Assembly (NCBI GenBank): GCA_032622095.1
Contig: CP136062.1
Span: 162,128,875 to 162,192,874, forward strand
Source: Siphonodentalium dalli
Lineage: Eukaryota; Mollusca; Scaphopoda; Gadilida; Siphonodentaliidae
Reading direction: 5' to 3'
DNA: 64,000 bases
The notes beneath the pieces were generated by a model, which did no database searches, was not told the DNA's origin, and worked only from the letters and a program-made list of their open reading frames with translations. Shown in pieces: positions 11,341-21,900 of the stretch. The first letter of the stretch is position 1; each line of letters begins with the position of its first letter. Both the position numbers and the translations under genes were made by a program.

Positions 11341-11720
11341 TAAGGCCCGTGGTTTTTTACATGTCCACGGAAGACCACGCGCGATTCTTCCGTGGTTTTT
11401 CCGTGTTAAAAATCTGAACTTGCCAAGAACACGGTCTGGTTAAACGTGTTCAATCGTGTTCAGATTTTTAACACGCTCTGATCACGTTTGAACACGCTCT
11501 GATCACGTTTGAACACGGAACATCCACGCTATGACCACGGTACGATCAACGGGTGACCACGGCCAAATGATCACGTTTGAACACGGAACATCCACACTAT
11601 GACCACGGGTGAACACGGCCATAACACAGGTGACCGCGACATGAACACGGAGGAACATGGCTGAACCCGGAAACATCGCTGGCGGCCGGAGCTTGACACG
11701 CCGCTGTGGCCGGAGCTCGC
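11341..11720. repeat. CACG-rich subterminal array, left
   Basis: Dense GAACACGG, GACCACGG, CGTGTTCA and TGATCACGTTTGAACACG motifs, several in opposite orientations that can pair with each other. The same vocabulary recurs at 12158-12330 and 16728-17040. Subterminal repeats of this sort usually bind the transposase; that role is inferred. Confidence 0.6.
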
Positions 11721-12770
11721 GGTGTCCGTTACGTAATTAATTATCACCTCCCTAGTTAAAAATATATTCTCGAAATTGCTGCTCAAAGTGGCAAATGAGC
11801 GGCACCATTTTATTTATCGGAAATTTCATCGAAATTCAACCCGTCGATTGTGAAAATTGACCCAGAAAAAGTAAAGATACCAATCTGCAATATACCGCGA
11901 TTACTCATAAAAATAACTTATATATGGGAGGCGGAATTGTACCGATACACTTGCATTATTTCAAGCAGAGTGCTAACTCAATACTAAATAACTCGAATAT
12001 TTTGACAGGAACATATGACTATAAATATTTATTGAATTTTATAGATTTACATCTTCCTGATCGAAAATAACTTTATGGGACCTTTGATAAATGTTCAATT
12101 TAGTTTCAATTTAGAATGTTTCTGGTATCAATGTCCGTTTAGTTTTAAACAAACCTTGATCACGTTTGAACACGGAACATCCACGCTATGACCACGGGTG
12201 ACCACGGCCATAACACGGGTGACCACGGCCATAATACAGGTAACCGCGACATGAACACGGAGGAACATGGCTGAACACGGAGCCATCGCTGGCGGCCGGA
12301 TCTTGGCACGCCGCGGTGGCGGAGCTCGCGATGTGCGTTACGTAATTAATTATCACCTCCCTAGTCCAAAATATATTCTCGAAATTGCTGCTCAAATTGG
12401 CAAATGAGCAGCATCATTTTATTTAACGGAAATTTCATCGAAATTCAACCCGTCGATTGTAAAAATTGGCCCAGAGAAAGTAAAGATACCAATATACCGC
12501 GATTACTCATAAAAAATAACTTATATATGGGAGTAGGAATGGTACCGATACACGTGCATTATTTCAAGAAGGGTGCTAACTTAATACTAAATAACTCGAA
12601 TATTTTGACAATAACATATGACTATATATATTTATTGAATCTTATAGATTTGCATCTTCCTGTTGTTAGACCGAAAATATCTTGATAAATATCTTGATAA
12701 ATGTTCAATTTAGTTTCAATTTAGAATTTGTCTGGTATCAATGTCCGTTTAGTTTTAAACGAACATTCGA
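11568..12770. repeat. Tandem duplication of about 590 bp
   Basis: TGATCACGTTTGAACACGG starts two copies, at 11568 and 12158. They run in parallel through GGAACATGGCTGAAC, GTTACGTAATTAATTATCACC, TCGAAATTGCTGCTCAAA, CCCGTCGATTG and ATCAATGTCCGTTTAG. The copies differ by scattered substitutions and small indels, so the duplication is not very recent. Confidence 0.7.
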
Positions 12771-12879
12771 ACGTTGTGTCGGATCAGAACCATTCAACTT
12801 ATTTTACTCCAATATATTTACACGAACATATGAATATTTAATATGTGTTAAAAAAATAATATATTCTGACCTGATATAA

Positions 12880-15800
12880 TTCGTTACATGGAAACTATTT
12901 CGATGGATGGATGGCTTGGTTTTGCTAATTCTTTCATACATGTATAATCGATATCCGTAACCAGCGCAGAGGATTTCAGCTCAAAATGTCCCTATTTTAA
13001 ATTTGATTTTACTGCAATATTTTGTTTACAGAAATATGTGATTATGTTTTATATATATTAAACGAATATAATATTCAAACTGATAATCGGTCGTTACAAG
13101 CATGGCAATTATGTCCACGGAAACTTATTTATTGTCAGTTTTGTTAACCAACATGATGTGGTGGGGTTAGGGTATTTACTGCTATTGATGACCATAACCT
13201 GCGTGTGTGTATATTCGACCTCATGTCAAGTGCCCTCCCATAAGTTTTACGATAATATTTATTTTTATATACTTTATTGAAATTAATTAACGTATGGGTC
13301 AATTCAAGTTTCAACTTTTAAAACACAGTGGCCAGCTGATTATGAAACACCAGTGTTTTGAAAACACATTGACTTCTTCCTAGCATTATGATATAACACC
13401 ATGCGGACACCATCGAAAACAAAGAGGTCAGCTAAATTAAGTACACTTAGACAAATAGTGTAGATAAGGTTCGTGTTGGGGCTTTTAGTGTGGTATTGCA
13501 AAAAAAATTTTTTTTAATTTAAATTAAAAAATTTTAAAATGATTTTTCACCAATGCAAATGAAATAGTCCTTGTAAATTCAATAAAGAAACTAAAATTAA
13601 AATTTTTTTGAAAGTTATATATATCAATACAACTATAACGGTAATTAAAACAAGATCAGTAGGAAGACGACCAATCCTGGCCATACTGCCCCTGTACATA
13701 ACAAATTCTCCACTTGTTATCACTGTCGTGCAATCGTCCGTATCCCGCGATTAGAAACTGTACTCTGTAACCGATGTCCCATATCCGCAAACTCCGTGTG
13801 AAATTGTCTCTCCGATGTGCAATGCATCATGCATGTATGGGCGTAGGACGTGGAGTCTATGTTGTGTACAAATCATGCAATGCATGTAGCCCTGTTCAGT
13901 TATCACTGTAATTATATATTCCGCAGGCACCCGGAAATTAATAACGGACGGACAAAAATGAGACAATGGGCTAATCAAGCCATTGTTTAGAGATTATCAA
14001 AAGGGTGCCATTTCCTGCTATGCCTTTTAAAAAGCGGCGATGGGTGAAGTCAGTGCTCAAGAAACCGCCGATTTTTTTTATATGAGATATGGACATTTTA
14101 ATTAAATTAACTCATTCGATGTCAGATTCGGTCGTACCAAGAATGGGAATGTTCCCCGCCTGTAATATGTCTGTATTGCCTCTTTCGAAGGAGAGATTGA
14201 ATATATTACAATAATATACACAGACAGTATAAATAGTGATGTGGGTTTTGAGAAAAAATAACAGGAATATTGAATGTGATGGAAGCTCAGAATGCTTTGT
14301 GATTGGTATGTCGAAATGAGTGATAACTGGACTAAACGACAAATTTTCAAGTGTGAAAAACTTTCCAGAAATGGTAAATGGAATCTATGTTGTTTGGAAG
14401 ATCAGGAAAGCACCAATTGAACATTTGCGATATATGTTTATTTATGAAATGCTGATTTTTCTCGGATTATTTTGACAGAAACATGCGAATATTTTGTCAA
14501 TTTCAAAAGAGTTTCTGTGGATATCCGAGTCCGTTATCAGATCGAAAATATTTACACATGAACTTTGTTTAGTTAACCTGGGTGTTGATGTGGGACATGC
14601 GGAATACCAACAAATTATTGTTTATGTTTTACCGGTAGTTCATTGTTTTATTTTTCTCGTTTTATTTACAAGACAGTTTTTGTTTTACTGTAACACACGC
14701 AAAATATTATCAGGAAGTTCCTTATAAACACTCGGGTTTTAACTGTCTGTTTCCAATATATCAATCCTCGACGACACGAATATTATCTGTGATGTCAATT
14801 TACGAATAATTCCATAATATCAAATGACGGAATTATTTAAGATTGATTATGTGATCGAATTGATGTTATTGTACGCATCAAATGAATCAGACTCATTTTA
14901 CTTGCAATATTTTTCTATTGAAACATTATATTCTATGCGAAACACGTACTCCCGCTCGATTTAGGGTAGGTGAGAAGTATTCAATTCTTTAATCTCGATA
15001 AACCAATATACATGGCATTTGAGATACATAAATATAAATACAAGTAAATGACAATAGCACATTTAACAGGTACATAATTATATTTTAGTATATGTAATAT
15101 TAATGTATTGATTGAAGTAGATGTGGGTTATGAGAGACACATTTACACAAGCTGGTCAGTGCGCGCGTAATCGGCGTTTATAAAAGAAAATTACCAGACA
15201 TTTGTACATTAACGTAATTTGTTTAATGAATCCGTGTGAAATATATATTACTGAAATATCTCGCCAACATGGGTGCATTGGAACTGTTATGTAGAGTGGG
15301 ATGTCATAATGACAACAAACTGAATAAAACATTTGATGTTTATTTGAATAACATTTTTTACAGTCATCAACAACAATTAATTTGTTATTACTATGAATAT
15401 GGATATGCCACGTACAGCTAATATCACAATTTATCACATAATTAGCCCATAAAACCAGTTTAGTAATTATCGATAAGACATACGTGTAATATCAGTGCGT
15501 GTGATGACATCACACCATTCTTTAAATGACGTGCGATCGCTGCAGTTTATTATTGTTGTTTTCGATGAATATTTTGCGTTTATTTGATCATGTGATAAAA
15601 GGTATCTCGCACTCGATCTATTTTATACGTAATTTATCAACCTCGTCCACTAAATTTTATTTGAGCCTCGGTAAAAATCGGTTCAAATCGAATTTAGTAA
15701 ACTTGGTTGATAAATTCCATATAAAATAGAAACTCATCTGAGATGCTCAATATCTAAAATTAATAAAGTAACATGTTTGCGGTTTGTATTTGCCCAATTC

Positions 15801-15930
15801 TCGGGTCAATTGTTCTGTGTACATGTAACCGTTTACTATTTTATATACATGTATGGAGTCCAAATATTATAATGAGAATATTGAACATTAAATTAAAATT
15901 TAAAACTTTAGTTACGTTTTGAACATTAAA
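12880..15930. other. AT-rich interior of the 6-kb element
   Basis: No protein-like frame of useful length. 13500-13560 is an A/T homopolymer-rich stretch. I see no transposase motif, so any coding part has been lost or was never present. Confidence 0.4.
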
Positions 15931-15939
15931 TTCGAAATT

Positions 15940-16290
15940 TTAAAGTGATGTGAAACACTCCGGTAGGCTGATCAAATAGAAATGGAGAATAATCTTGCTG
16001 AAAGTAGTTATTTTTACAAATATTATATCCAAATTGACAAAACACACCGTAATTCATATATATTCATTAAATACAGTGACCCCCCGATGGCGAAATCGTT
16101 TGTGTTAATTTACCGCCGATAGTTGCCTCCCGAATCGGGAAGTAAATTTTTACAATTGAGCGTAGTTCAGACGATGTTTTCTATGATGTGGTACGACGAT
16201 TTGTTTGAGATTTTTGGCAATGTTAGTAGAATTCTACATTCCCCGAGTTGGCATAGCGCCTGCATACTAACTAAACAATTTCACGCGCCC
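15940..16290 (+). repeat. Dispersed repeat shared with 31240-31575 (inverted)
   Basis: AAAGTGATGTGAAACACTCCG..TAGGCTGATCAAATAGAAATG and, further on, the ATGGCGAAATCG, GTAAATTTTTACAATT and GATGTTAGTA-AATTCTACATTCC segments match the reverse complement of 31240-31575. Short frames in both copies look alike but are broken by stops, so this may be an old coding piece. No product assigned. Confidence 0.6.
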
Positions 16291-16727
16291 GAACAAGTGC
16301 AGTATATGTCTTTAACTTATGAATTTTTGTAATGTTATATCCAATTTTTCTGCCATTTGTTAGAACACGATATCGCCGCACAAACTACCGAAACCATTTG
16401 CGCACATGTAATATGAACAAACACAAGAAAATAGTAATGCCAACTAAAATAAAATGCGACAACAAAACATGACACGGATATAAAGGCCATAGACACAGAT
16501 AAACAAATATGCATATATATATATATATATTCAATATATGAAATTGTTTTTATTATAAAAGATTTTATCTGACAATTCTTTATTCACTGACGAAATCAAT
16601 CCGGGCCAAATATACCCGAAAAAATCCTACCGCAAGTAATACTGCGGCAACTCTTTGATGTCGCGGATTATTCACACCTCCCGTACTGTCCCTGAAAAGA
16701 GTAGGTGCCGCTCTGCATTGGGGTGCA

Positions 16728-17047
16728 GACCACGCTATTAACACGGCATGAACACGACTTCAACACGGATGACCACGGCATATGTACACACCGTGTTCAG
16801 ACCGTTTTTGAACACGCTGGCCATATTGCCGTAATTGATCACGCTAAGAACACGACTTCAACACGGATGACCACGGCGTGAACTCGGGTGACCACGGCAT
16901 GTACACGCCGTGTTCAAACCGTTTTTGAACACGCTGGCCATTTTTCTGAAGTTGACCACGCTAAGACCACGCGCGATTTTTCCGTGTTTTTTCCGTGTTA
17001 AAATGTTGGCCACGCGTGGTTTTGAAAAAACCACGGGCCTTGTACTG
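16728..17047. repeat. CACG-rich subterminal array, right
   Basis: Two tandem copies of a roughly 130-bp block (AACACGACTTCAACACGGATGACCACGG ... TTTTTGAACACGCTGGCCAT, written here in parts) followed by ACCACGCGCGATTTTTCCGTG, the inverse of the left end of the element. Confidence 0.6.
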
Positions 17048-17226
17048 TATGTGCAACTCTGGAACTAATTTGTTCCGCAGATTCACATGGAAATCCCCAT
17101 TCAAAATTGGTCACTTGACCTCCCCCTTAATAACCTCAAATCATCGGCTACCAGCAACCATTATATATCATTACCGTATTGTATTTTGTACTATTTGAAT
17201 TATTTGGAATTCTGTATTAAATATTG

Positions 17227-17439
17227 TGTAGCGGCCGCGTTGTAAATATAGAAGGCCGATTAATCAACAGCTCCAACGGAGCATGTTTCTTTGGTCCAGT
17301 GGTTAAGACGCCTTGTCTCGTCACCGAAGTTAAGCAACGTCGAGCCCGGTTAGCACTTGGATGGGTGACCGGTGGCCTGAGATTTCGGGTGTTGCCAACT
17401 TTCGGTGCGACTCCCGCATTCCACCCTTCTCCCGTTACA
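17227..17439 (+). repeat. 5' LTR of the TRIM, with 5S-derived segment
   Basis: 17308-17394 follows eukaryotic 5S rRNA: AAGTTAAGCAACGTCG (box A), CCCGGTTAGCACTTGGATGG, GATGGGTGACC (intermediate element) and TTTCGGGTGTTG (box C). The order and spacing are those of the type-1 RNA polymerase III promoter, in the same direction as the element. Upstream, GGTCCAGTGGTTAAGACG resembles a tRNA A box. Confidence 0.8.
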
Positions 17440-17440
17440 C

Positions 17441-17458
17441 TGGGGGCTCGTCCGGTCC
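17441..17458 (+). promoter_or_regulatory. Primer binding site (tRNA-Pro type)
   Basis: TGGGGGCTCGTCCGGTCC: the first 15 bases are complementary to the 3' end of eukaryotic tRNA-Pro including CCA. It starts one base downstream of the LTR, as in LTR retroelements. Confidence 0.75.
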
Positions 17459-17532
17459 TCATAGTCTGTGTCATGGTGCGACCGCTCTGAGAGAGGAACT
17501 TGGGTGAGGATCACTTGGTGGTGAACCTCAAA

Positions 17533-17548
17533 ATGAGGAAGGGAGGAA
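17533..17548 (+). promoter_or_regulatory. Polypurine tract of the TRIM
   Basis: ATGAGGAAGGGAGGAA abuts the second LTR, where plus-strand priming occurs in LTR elements. Only one base of 16 is a pyrimidine. Confidence 0.7.
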
Positions 17549-17761
17549 TGTAGCGGTCGTGTTGTAAATATAGAAGACCGATTAATCAACAGCTCCAACG
17601 GAGCATGCTTCTTTAGTCCAGTGGTTAAGACGCTTTGTCTCGTCACCGAAGTTAAGCAACGTCGAGCCCGGTTAGCACTTGGATGGGTAACCGGTGGCCT
17701 GAGATTTCGGGTGTTGCCAACTTTCGGTGCGACTCCCGCATTCCACCCTTCTCCCGTTACA
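17549..17761 (+). repeat. 3' LTR of the TRIM, with 5S-derived segment
   Basis: Same length as the 5' LTR; the 5S-like part is 17630-17716. Differences include GGTCGTG for GGCCGCG near the start and GGGTAACC for GGGTGACC in the intermediate element. Confidence 0.8.
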
Positions 17762-17855
17762 ATTGTTCAAACTACAAAATGGTGTCCGTTGCTCAACCTA
17801 TGTCTTAATATTCCAACAACATCTGAGCAAAATGCTTCCCTGTGATAGTACTTAC

Positions 17856-17969
17856 CAGTCGAGCATGTTGTGTCAGTATATCCAGCGACGCATGCGCAAG
17901 AGTAGCCATTGAGCGCATCTGTACATGTACCACCGTTCTGGCAAGGATTAGATGCACACTCATCTATAT
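17856..17969 (-). CDS. EGF-like domain exon, duplicate member B
   Basis: A 114-nt phase 1-1 exon with donor GTAAG. The 38 residues start [16 protein letters not shown] and use the standard six-cysteine spacing 5-10-16-25-27-36 with calcium-binding residues D1, D3, E4, D18 and Y23. It is closest to members A and C; residues 19-24 read ALNGYS, against AVNGYT in A and GVNSYT in C. The TRIM lies 94 bp away on the low-coordinate side, in its downstream intron. Confidence 0.9.
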
Positions 17970-18014
17970 CTAAAAAGAGAGGAGATATAATATGTAAGCT
18001 GCTGAGTAGGTGGG

Positions 18015-18715
18015 GAAGATATTATACATGTATCAACTGAGCCCACAATGTGAGTAACTAGTCTATAACAAGACATAAAGTATGAAAATTCGGGAGCGTT
18101 AGTGCAAACTCTCCTCAAAATTGAAAGTCTGCTGTAAGCTTTAATATGTCAGATTAGCTCGGAGAACCATTACATAAAATACATGCATGGCTTTATAATA
18201 ACAACCCATCTCGATTCATATAATAACACACTAAAGACATTTTATTATGAAAACTGTGATGTACTTCGGCCAAGTTGTTGCATTCGCAGAGTTCTCTCCA
18301 TAACACGCCAAACTTCCAAAGCATCGATCGAATTCATGAAGTTGTCAATGCGTTGTCAATGGGTTACCATGTGGTCAATCAAATGACTATACTTTTACTC
18401 TTTGTTGAATTCTGGAAGGAGTCTGTGGATTTGGTTAAGTACAGGTAAAACACATGCAATTAACAATTAACAATTGAGACAGTCAATATGGGTAATGGCA
18501 GCTATACATGGCCTGAATTATCATGTGTAAATATTCTATGGCCAATTTGGGATTCTATACTCAACACCTCACTTTCCTTCACTACATACATACTACAACC
18601 TCTAAAGGAAACTGAGGTTTGAGTATATACAGTAATGAATGGCAACAAGCCATTTTTCCCGACTAAATCTTGAAAAGTTACCCATAATCGTATTTTCCAT
18701 TTATAAATTTCAACA
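18015..18715. other. Short intron with a MITE fragment
   Basis: The intron between exons C and B (885 bp). Apart from a piece of the CAGTAATGCCC MITE at 18630-18688 (GAATGGCAACAAGCC..GTTACCCATAAT) and the duplicated exon flanks, nothing is recognised. Confidence 0.5.
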
Positions 18716-18854
18716 TGGAACAGCATATGCCAGTCAATTATTTGGAATTCTGTATTAAATATTGTTCAAACTACAACATGGTGTCTGTCGCTCAACCTAT
18801 GTCTTAATATTCCAACAACTTCCGAGCAAAATGCTTCCCTGTGATAGTACTTAC

Positions 18855-18968
18855 CAGTCGAGCATACTGCATCAGTATATCCAGCGACGCATGCGCAAGT
18901 GTAGCTGTTGACACCATCTGTACATGTACCACCGTTCTGGCAAGGATTAGATGCACACTCATCTATAT
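18855..18968 (-). CDS. EGF-like domain exon, duplicate member C
   Basis: A 114-nt phase 1-1 exon, donor GTAAG, AG acceptor. The 38 residues carry six cysteines at 5, 10, 16, 25, 27 and 36, DIDEC at the start and D18/Y23 in the calcium/hydroxylation consensus. It lies only 885 bp from member B, with matching flanking intron sequence on both sides, so the B/C pair is a tandem segmental duplication. The upstream flank 18737-18775 preserves the uninterrupted site into which the TRIM inserted next to B. Confidence 0.9.
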
Positions 18969-19635
18969 CTAAAAAGAGAGGAGATATATGTAAGCTGCTG
19001 AGTAGGTGGGGGAGGGGAGTTGACTAATTGCAAGACAAAATTTAAATTGTTTTTACTTTCTCAACATTTAACCTCTTCAGTTCTATGACATCCGTAACTA
19101 TTAGGGACATAAAAGTCTGCTATATGGTCCATAGTACCTACGGACCTACTTCAGCACACTAGCAGTAGGCTATTATTCATACATGTAACTGGAACTCAGA
19201 AATTGGTTCATAAAAATAACTGTATCATGAATTTTCAATCGTGTGTATGATATTCCACGATTGTGAACGATAATAGCCTTTCTACCGAGTCAGTTTTATG
19301 GATCTTGTTATATTCCCTGTTATATTTTTCCACTGGAAAATGGCAATAATGTCAACAGCCCAACACAAAAATTTAGATGTAGTCATGCATGAGGGTCAAA
19401 TATCATATTCTTCATTGCAAAGTCAGCTCTGTGGTCAGAACAATGGTAGTCACACGGGAACCCTTGCCTTTTTGTATGGTGCCACCCCATGGCCATCCAT
19501 ATATAAGTTTGGAGTTTGGGATGAAACCTGAGAAGATTTGAAAGGGCTGTCAGCCCTCTCCTACAACCCACTTTTGGATGCTATATAATTCAGTAGTGGC
19601 TGAACATACCTTCCCTAAGCATTTACTGTAATGCC

Positions 19636-21174
19636 AGGGGGGGGGGGGCGATTTTTTTTTACGATACATGAGGTGGGGGGGGGTGGGTGTCTACCCGAGG
19701 CCGGAAACAGTTTTTGACCACCTTTTTTGCATTTTTTTTTCATTGACATATTTTCAACTGTTTTAAACATATTTGTTTATATGTTGTGGCTTGTTGCAAT
19801 ATGAGAAGCACTAATACATTCAATATTGTTATAATTACCCCCATAAGTTGATATAAAATGGAAAAATAGTGAACAACTCATGACAGAATATTACAATAAT
19901 TATTATACTTCATGACAGTCTCTTTACTCATAAAGTTAGTTGATGCTTGAGTGTAATGTATGAACTAAATATTTGTATCAGTGTTTGTATACTAAATTTA
20001 TTTTTAAATATACTTTTGTCAAATAATTATTTGAATTGTCAAATTATTTGTTTCAGTGTTGTTGACAACCATCAATAAGTAAATAAGTAGACATGAAATA
20101 AAGTTTTAATAACATTTATTGAAAGAAACAAAAATATAACCTTCCTTGGATAGTCTTCTGAAAAGTATAAAAATATTATTTAAATAGATGTGAAGAGGGC
20201 CAGGACACATTACAGTTTTGTTCACATTGTAATTATTATATCCCATAATACCTGCATATACTAGTATGTAAATGACACTTAATGTCTAATTCAGGCTAAT
20301 TTGAAAATTATCAAAGAAGAAAAATTAATTTACTTAATTAGTGTATATTTATCAGATGATGTGCATGCAAGGTGGTCTAGTTTGAAGACACACATAAAGG
20401 TCATGTACAGAATGTGTGTGAATTTCTTATTGCACATGAACTCCACCCAGTACATGACCGAAGTTCAGCTTTGATTATCCAAATGAATCTCAGTAATATA
20501 CATCCGTGTATATGGATTTGGCACTAAATTGACCATCAACTTTCAAACTCAAAGGGTTAAGCATTATTTTAGGCCGAGTTCTAAGTCGTAACGCGAGGTT
20601 GGGTCGGTGGTCATGCAGGCATACATAAAAGTTAATTTGTACACTGGTTCATATGCACATTTTCCTTTTTGGTATTACTATAGGCTCTAGGCCTACTAGT
20701 TGATGCTGGTTGATGTCTGAAAAAAAGATAAATTTAAGTTTGTGTAATATTTTATTCTACTGTAGGCCCTAACACTGGCCCTAGTTATTTTTTGTTGTCA
20801 TTCCAGGGGATTCAACATATTTTTCATCTACTCACCAGCTGTACTCACACAGATGAATAGGCTGGGTTGTAAATTTTCCAATATAATCACATAATATCCT
20901 ACCTTTGTTGATTGCTTAGAGTTCAATTTTGCACATGTTTGTTAACAGGAAGTAACATTTAATTTGGTCTTTCAAAGAAGGGACCAATATGGAGCGGTTG
21001 GTCGTTTTTACAGCGGGGACCAACATAAAGCTTTGATGTTTTGGGGTGGGTGTCTAAAATTTTATGAAAAAAAAATGCAAGAAAGGGTGGGTGGGTGTAA
21101 AAAAATGTAAATGTAAAAAAAAGACCCCCACGTCTCGCAACTTTTTTACGCCCCCCCCCCCCCCCCCCCCCCCG
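19636..21174. mobile_element. hAT-like non-autonomous element with G/C-homopolymer ends
   Basis: An 8-bp direct repeat GTAATGCC flanks it (19628-19635 and 21175-21182). The left end is a run of about 12 G followed by CGATTTTTTT; the right end is TTTTTTACG followed by about 23 C and GG. Ends are therefore inverted. Eight-bp duplications fit hAT transposons. The interior has no transposase frame. The target is the end of a CAGTAATGCCC MITE (ACTGTAATGCC on the left, GGTAATGCCCTAAA on the right). Confidence 0.65.
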
Positions 21175-21187
21175 GTAATGCCCTAAA

Positions 21188-21857
21188 AATTCCCTGCAAT
21201 TTATTCATTGATTCAGAGTTTTAAGTGACAAGCTGAAATAGGCTCCCTTCTGGAGCTATTATTCAATGTCGGAATGGCATGCGACCCAGGCGTTTGATGC
21301 ATGAAGCCCATTTGTACCAAATTTGGTTGAAATCAGTCCAGGGTCTGGGATAAAAATCGCAAACAGACAGACAGATCCTACTCTATTTAATATATAATAT
21401 TGAGCTTCTCAGTGAGAGCTTTCCGATGAATGGCAACAAGCCATATTTCCGACTAAATCCTGAAAAATTACCCATAATTCTGCTGTGGTTAAGGAGTCAA
21501 TTATTTAGGGCATTACTGTAGCTCACCGATAGGATCACTAAATTCACCCTCTGGGGACCTCATTCTGCAAATGTCAGCTTGGTTCTGTCCCAGTTTGTGG
21601 AAATCAAATTATTACCTAGTGACAGAAGCTCAATATTATCTATATATATAAAATAGAGTAGGATCTGTCTGGCTGTTTGCGATTTTTATCCCAGACCCTG
21701 GACTGATTTCAACCAAATTTGGTACAAACGGGCTTCATGCATCAAACGCCTGGGTCGCAGGCTCTTCTGACGCTGAATAAAGGCTTCATGCATCAAACGC
21801 CTGGGCCGCAGGCTCTTCTGATGCTGAATAAAGGCTCAATGCATAAATTGCAGGGAA
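21188..21857. mobile_element. Foldback element with AATTCCCTGCAATTTAT ends
   Basis: The left end AATTCCCTGCAATTTAT is inverted at the right as ATAAATTGCAGGGAATT. Inside, 21287-21408 and 21620-21755 are inverted copies (CCAAATTTGG..CAGTCCAGGGTCTGGGAT..GATCCTACTCTATTT). The centre carries half a CAGTAATGCCC MITE (21411-21518) and a piece of the GAGGTCCCC family (21539-21575). On the right a roughly 55-bp unit (GGCTTCATGCATCAAACGCC..) is repeated twice. Confidence 0.6.
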
Positions 21858-21900
21858 TTTCAACAGATATGCAATTTTTAATTGGATTTGAAGCACTTAC

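Larger units (their letters stand above)
11041..17084. mobile_element. 6-kb TIR element with CACG-rich subterminal arrays
   Basis: The left end GAATCTGCAGAACAAA..GAGTTGCACATAC continues, after a nested MITE, as AGTATAAGGCCCGTGG. The right end reads, inverted, GAATCTGCGGAACAAA..GAGTTGCACATACAGTACAAGGCCCGTGG. Inside each end lies an array of short CACG/CGTG words (GAACACG, GACCACG, CGTGTT). The 3-4 kb middle is AT-rich with no long protein-like frame, so the element is probably non-autonomous. No target duplication was identified. Superfamily unknown. Confidence 0.65.
17227..17761 (+). mobile_element. Miniature LTR retrotransposon (TRIM) with 5S rRNA in its LTRs
   Basis: Two direct repeats of exactly 213 bp (17227-17439, 17549-17761) begin TGTAGCGG and end CCGTTACA, about 97% identical by eye (some seven differences). 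A 109-bp interior has no frame. It starts one base after the first LTR with TGGGGGCTCGTCCGG, a primer binding site for tRNA-Pro, and ends with the purine run GAGGAAGGGAGGAA directly before the second LTR. ATTG is duplicated on both sides (17223-17226, 17762-17765). The homologous intron copy at about 18737-18775 reads straight through as TTAAATATTGTTCAAAC, the empty site. With no gag or pol it must depend on another element. Plus-strand orientation, antisense to the host gene. Confidence 0.85.

Noticed and set aside
17281-17761. Functional 5S rRNA genes
   Set aside because: The 5S-like parts lie inside two LTRs, deviate from the conserved rRNA at many positions (for example CACCGAAG for CTGATCTCGGAAG) and lack the proper 5' start and a T-run terminator.
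17217-17912. Open frames of 60-98 codons across the TRIM
   Set aside because: They arise from the GC-rich LTRs and repeat in both LTR copies; no domain is visible.
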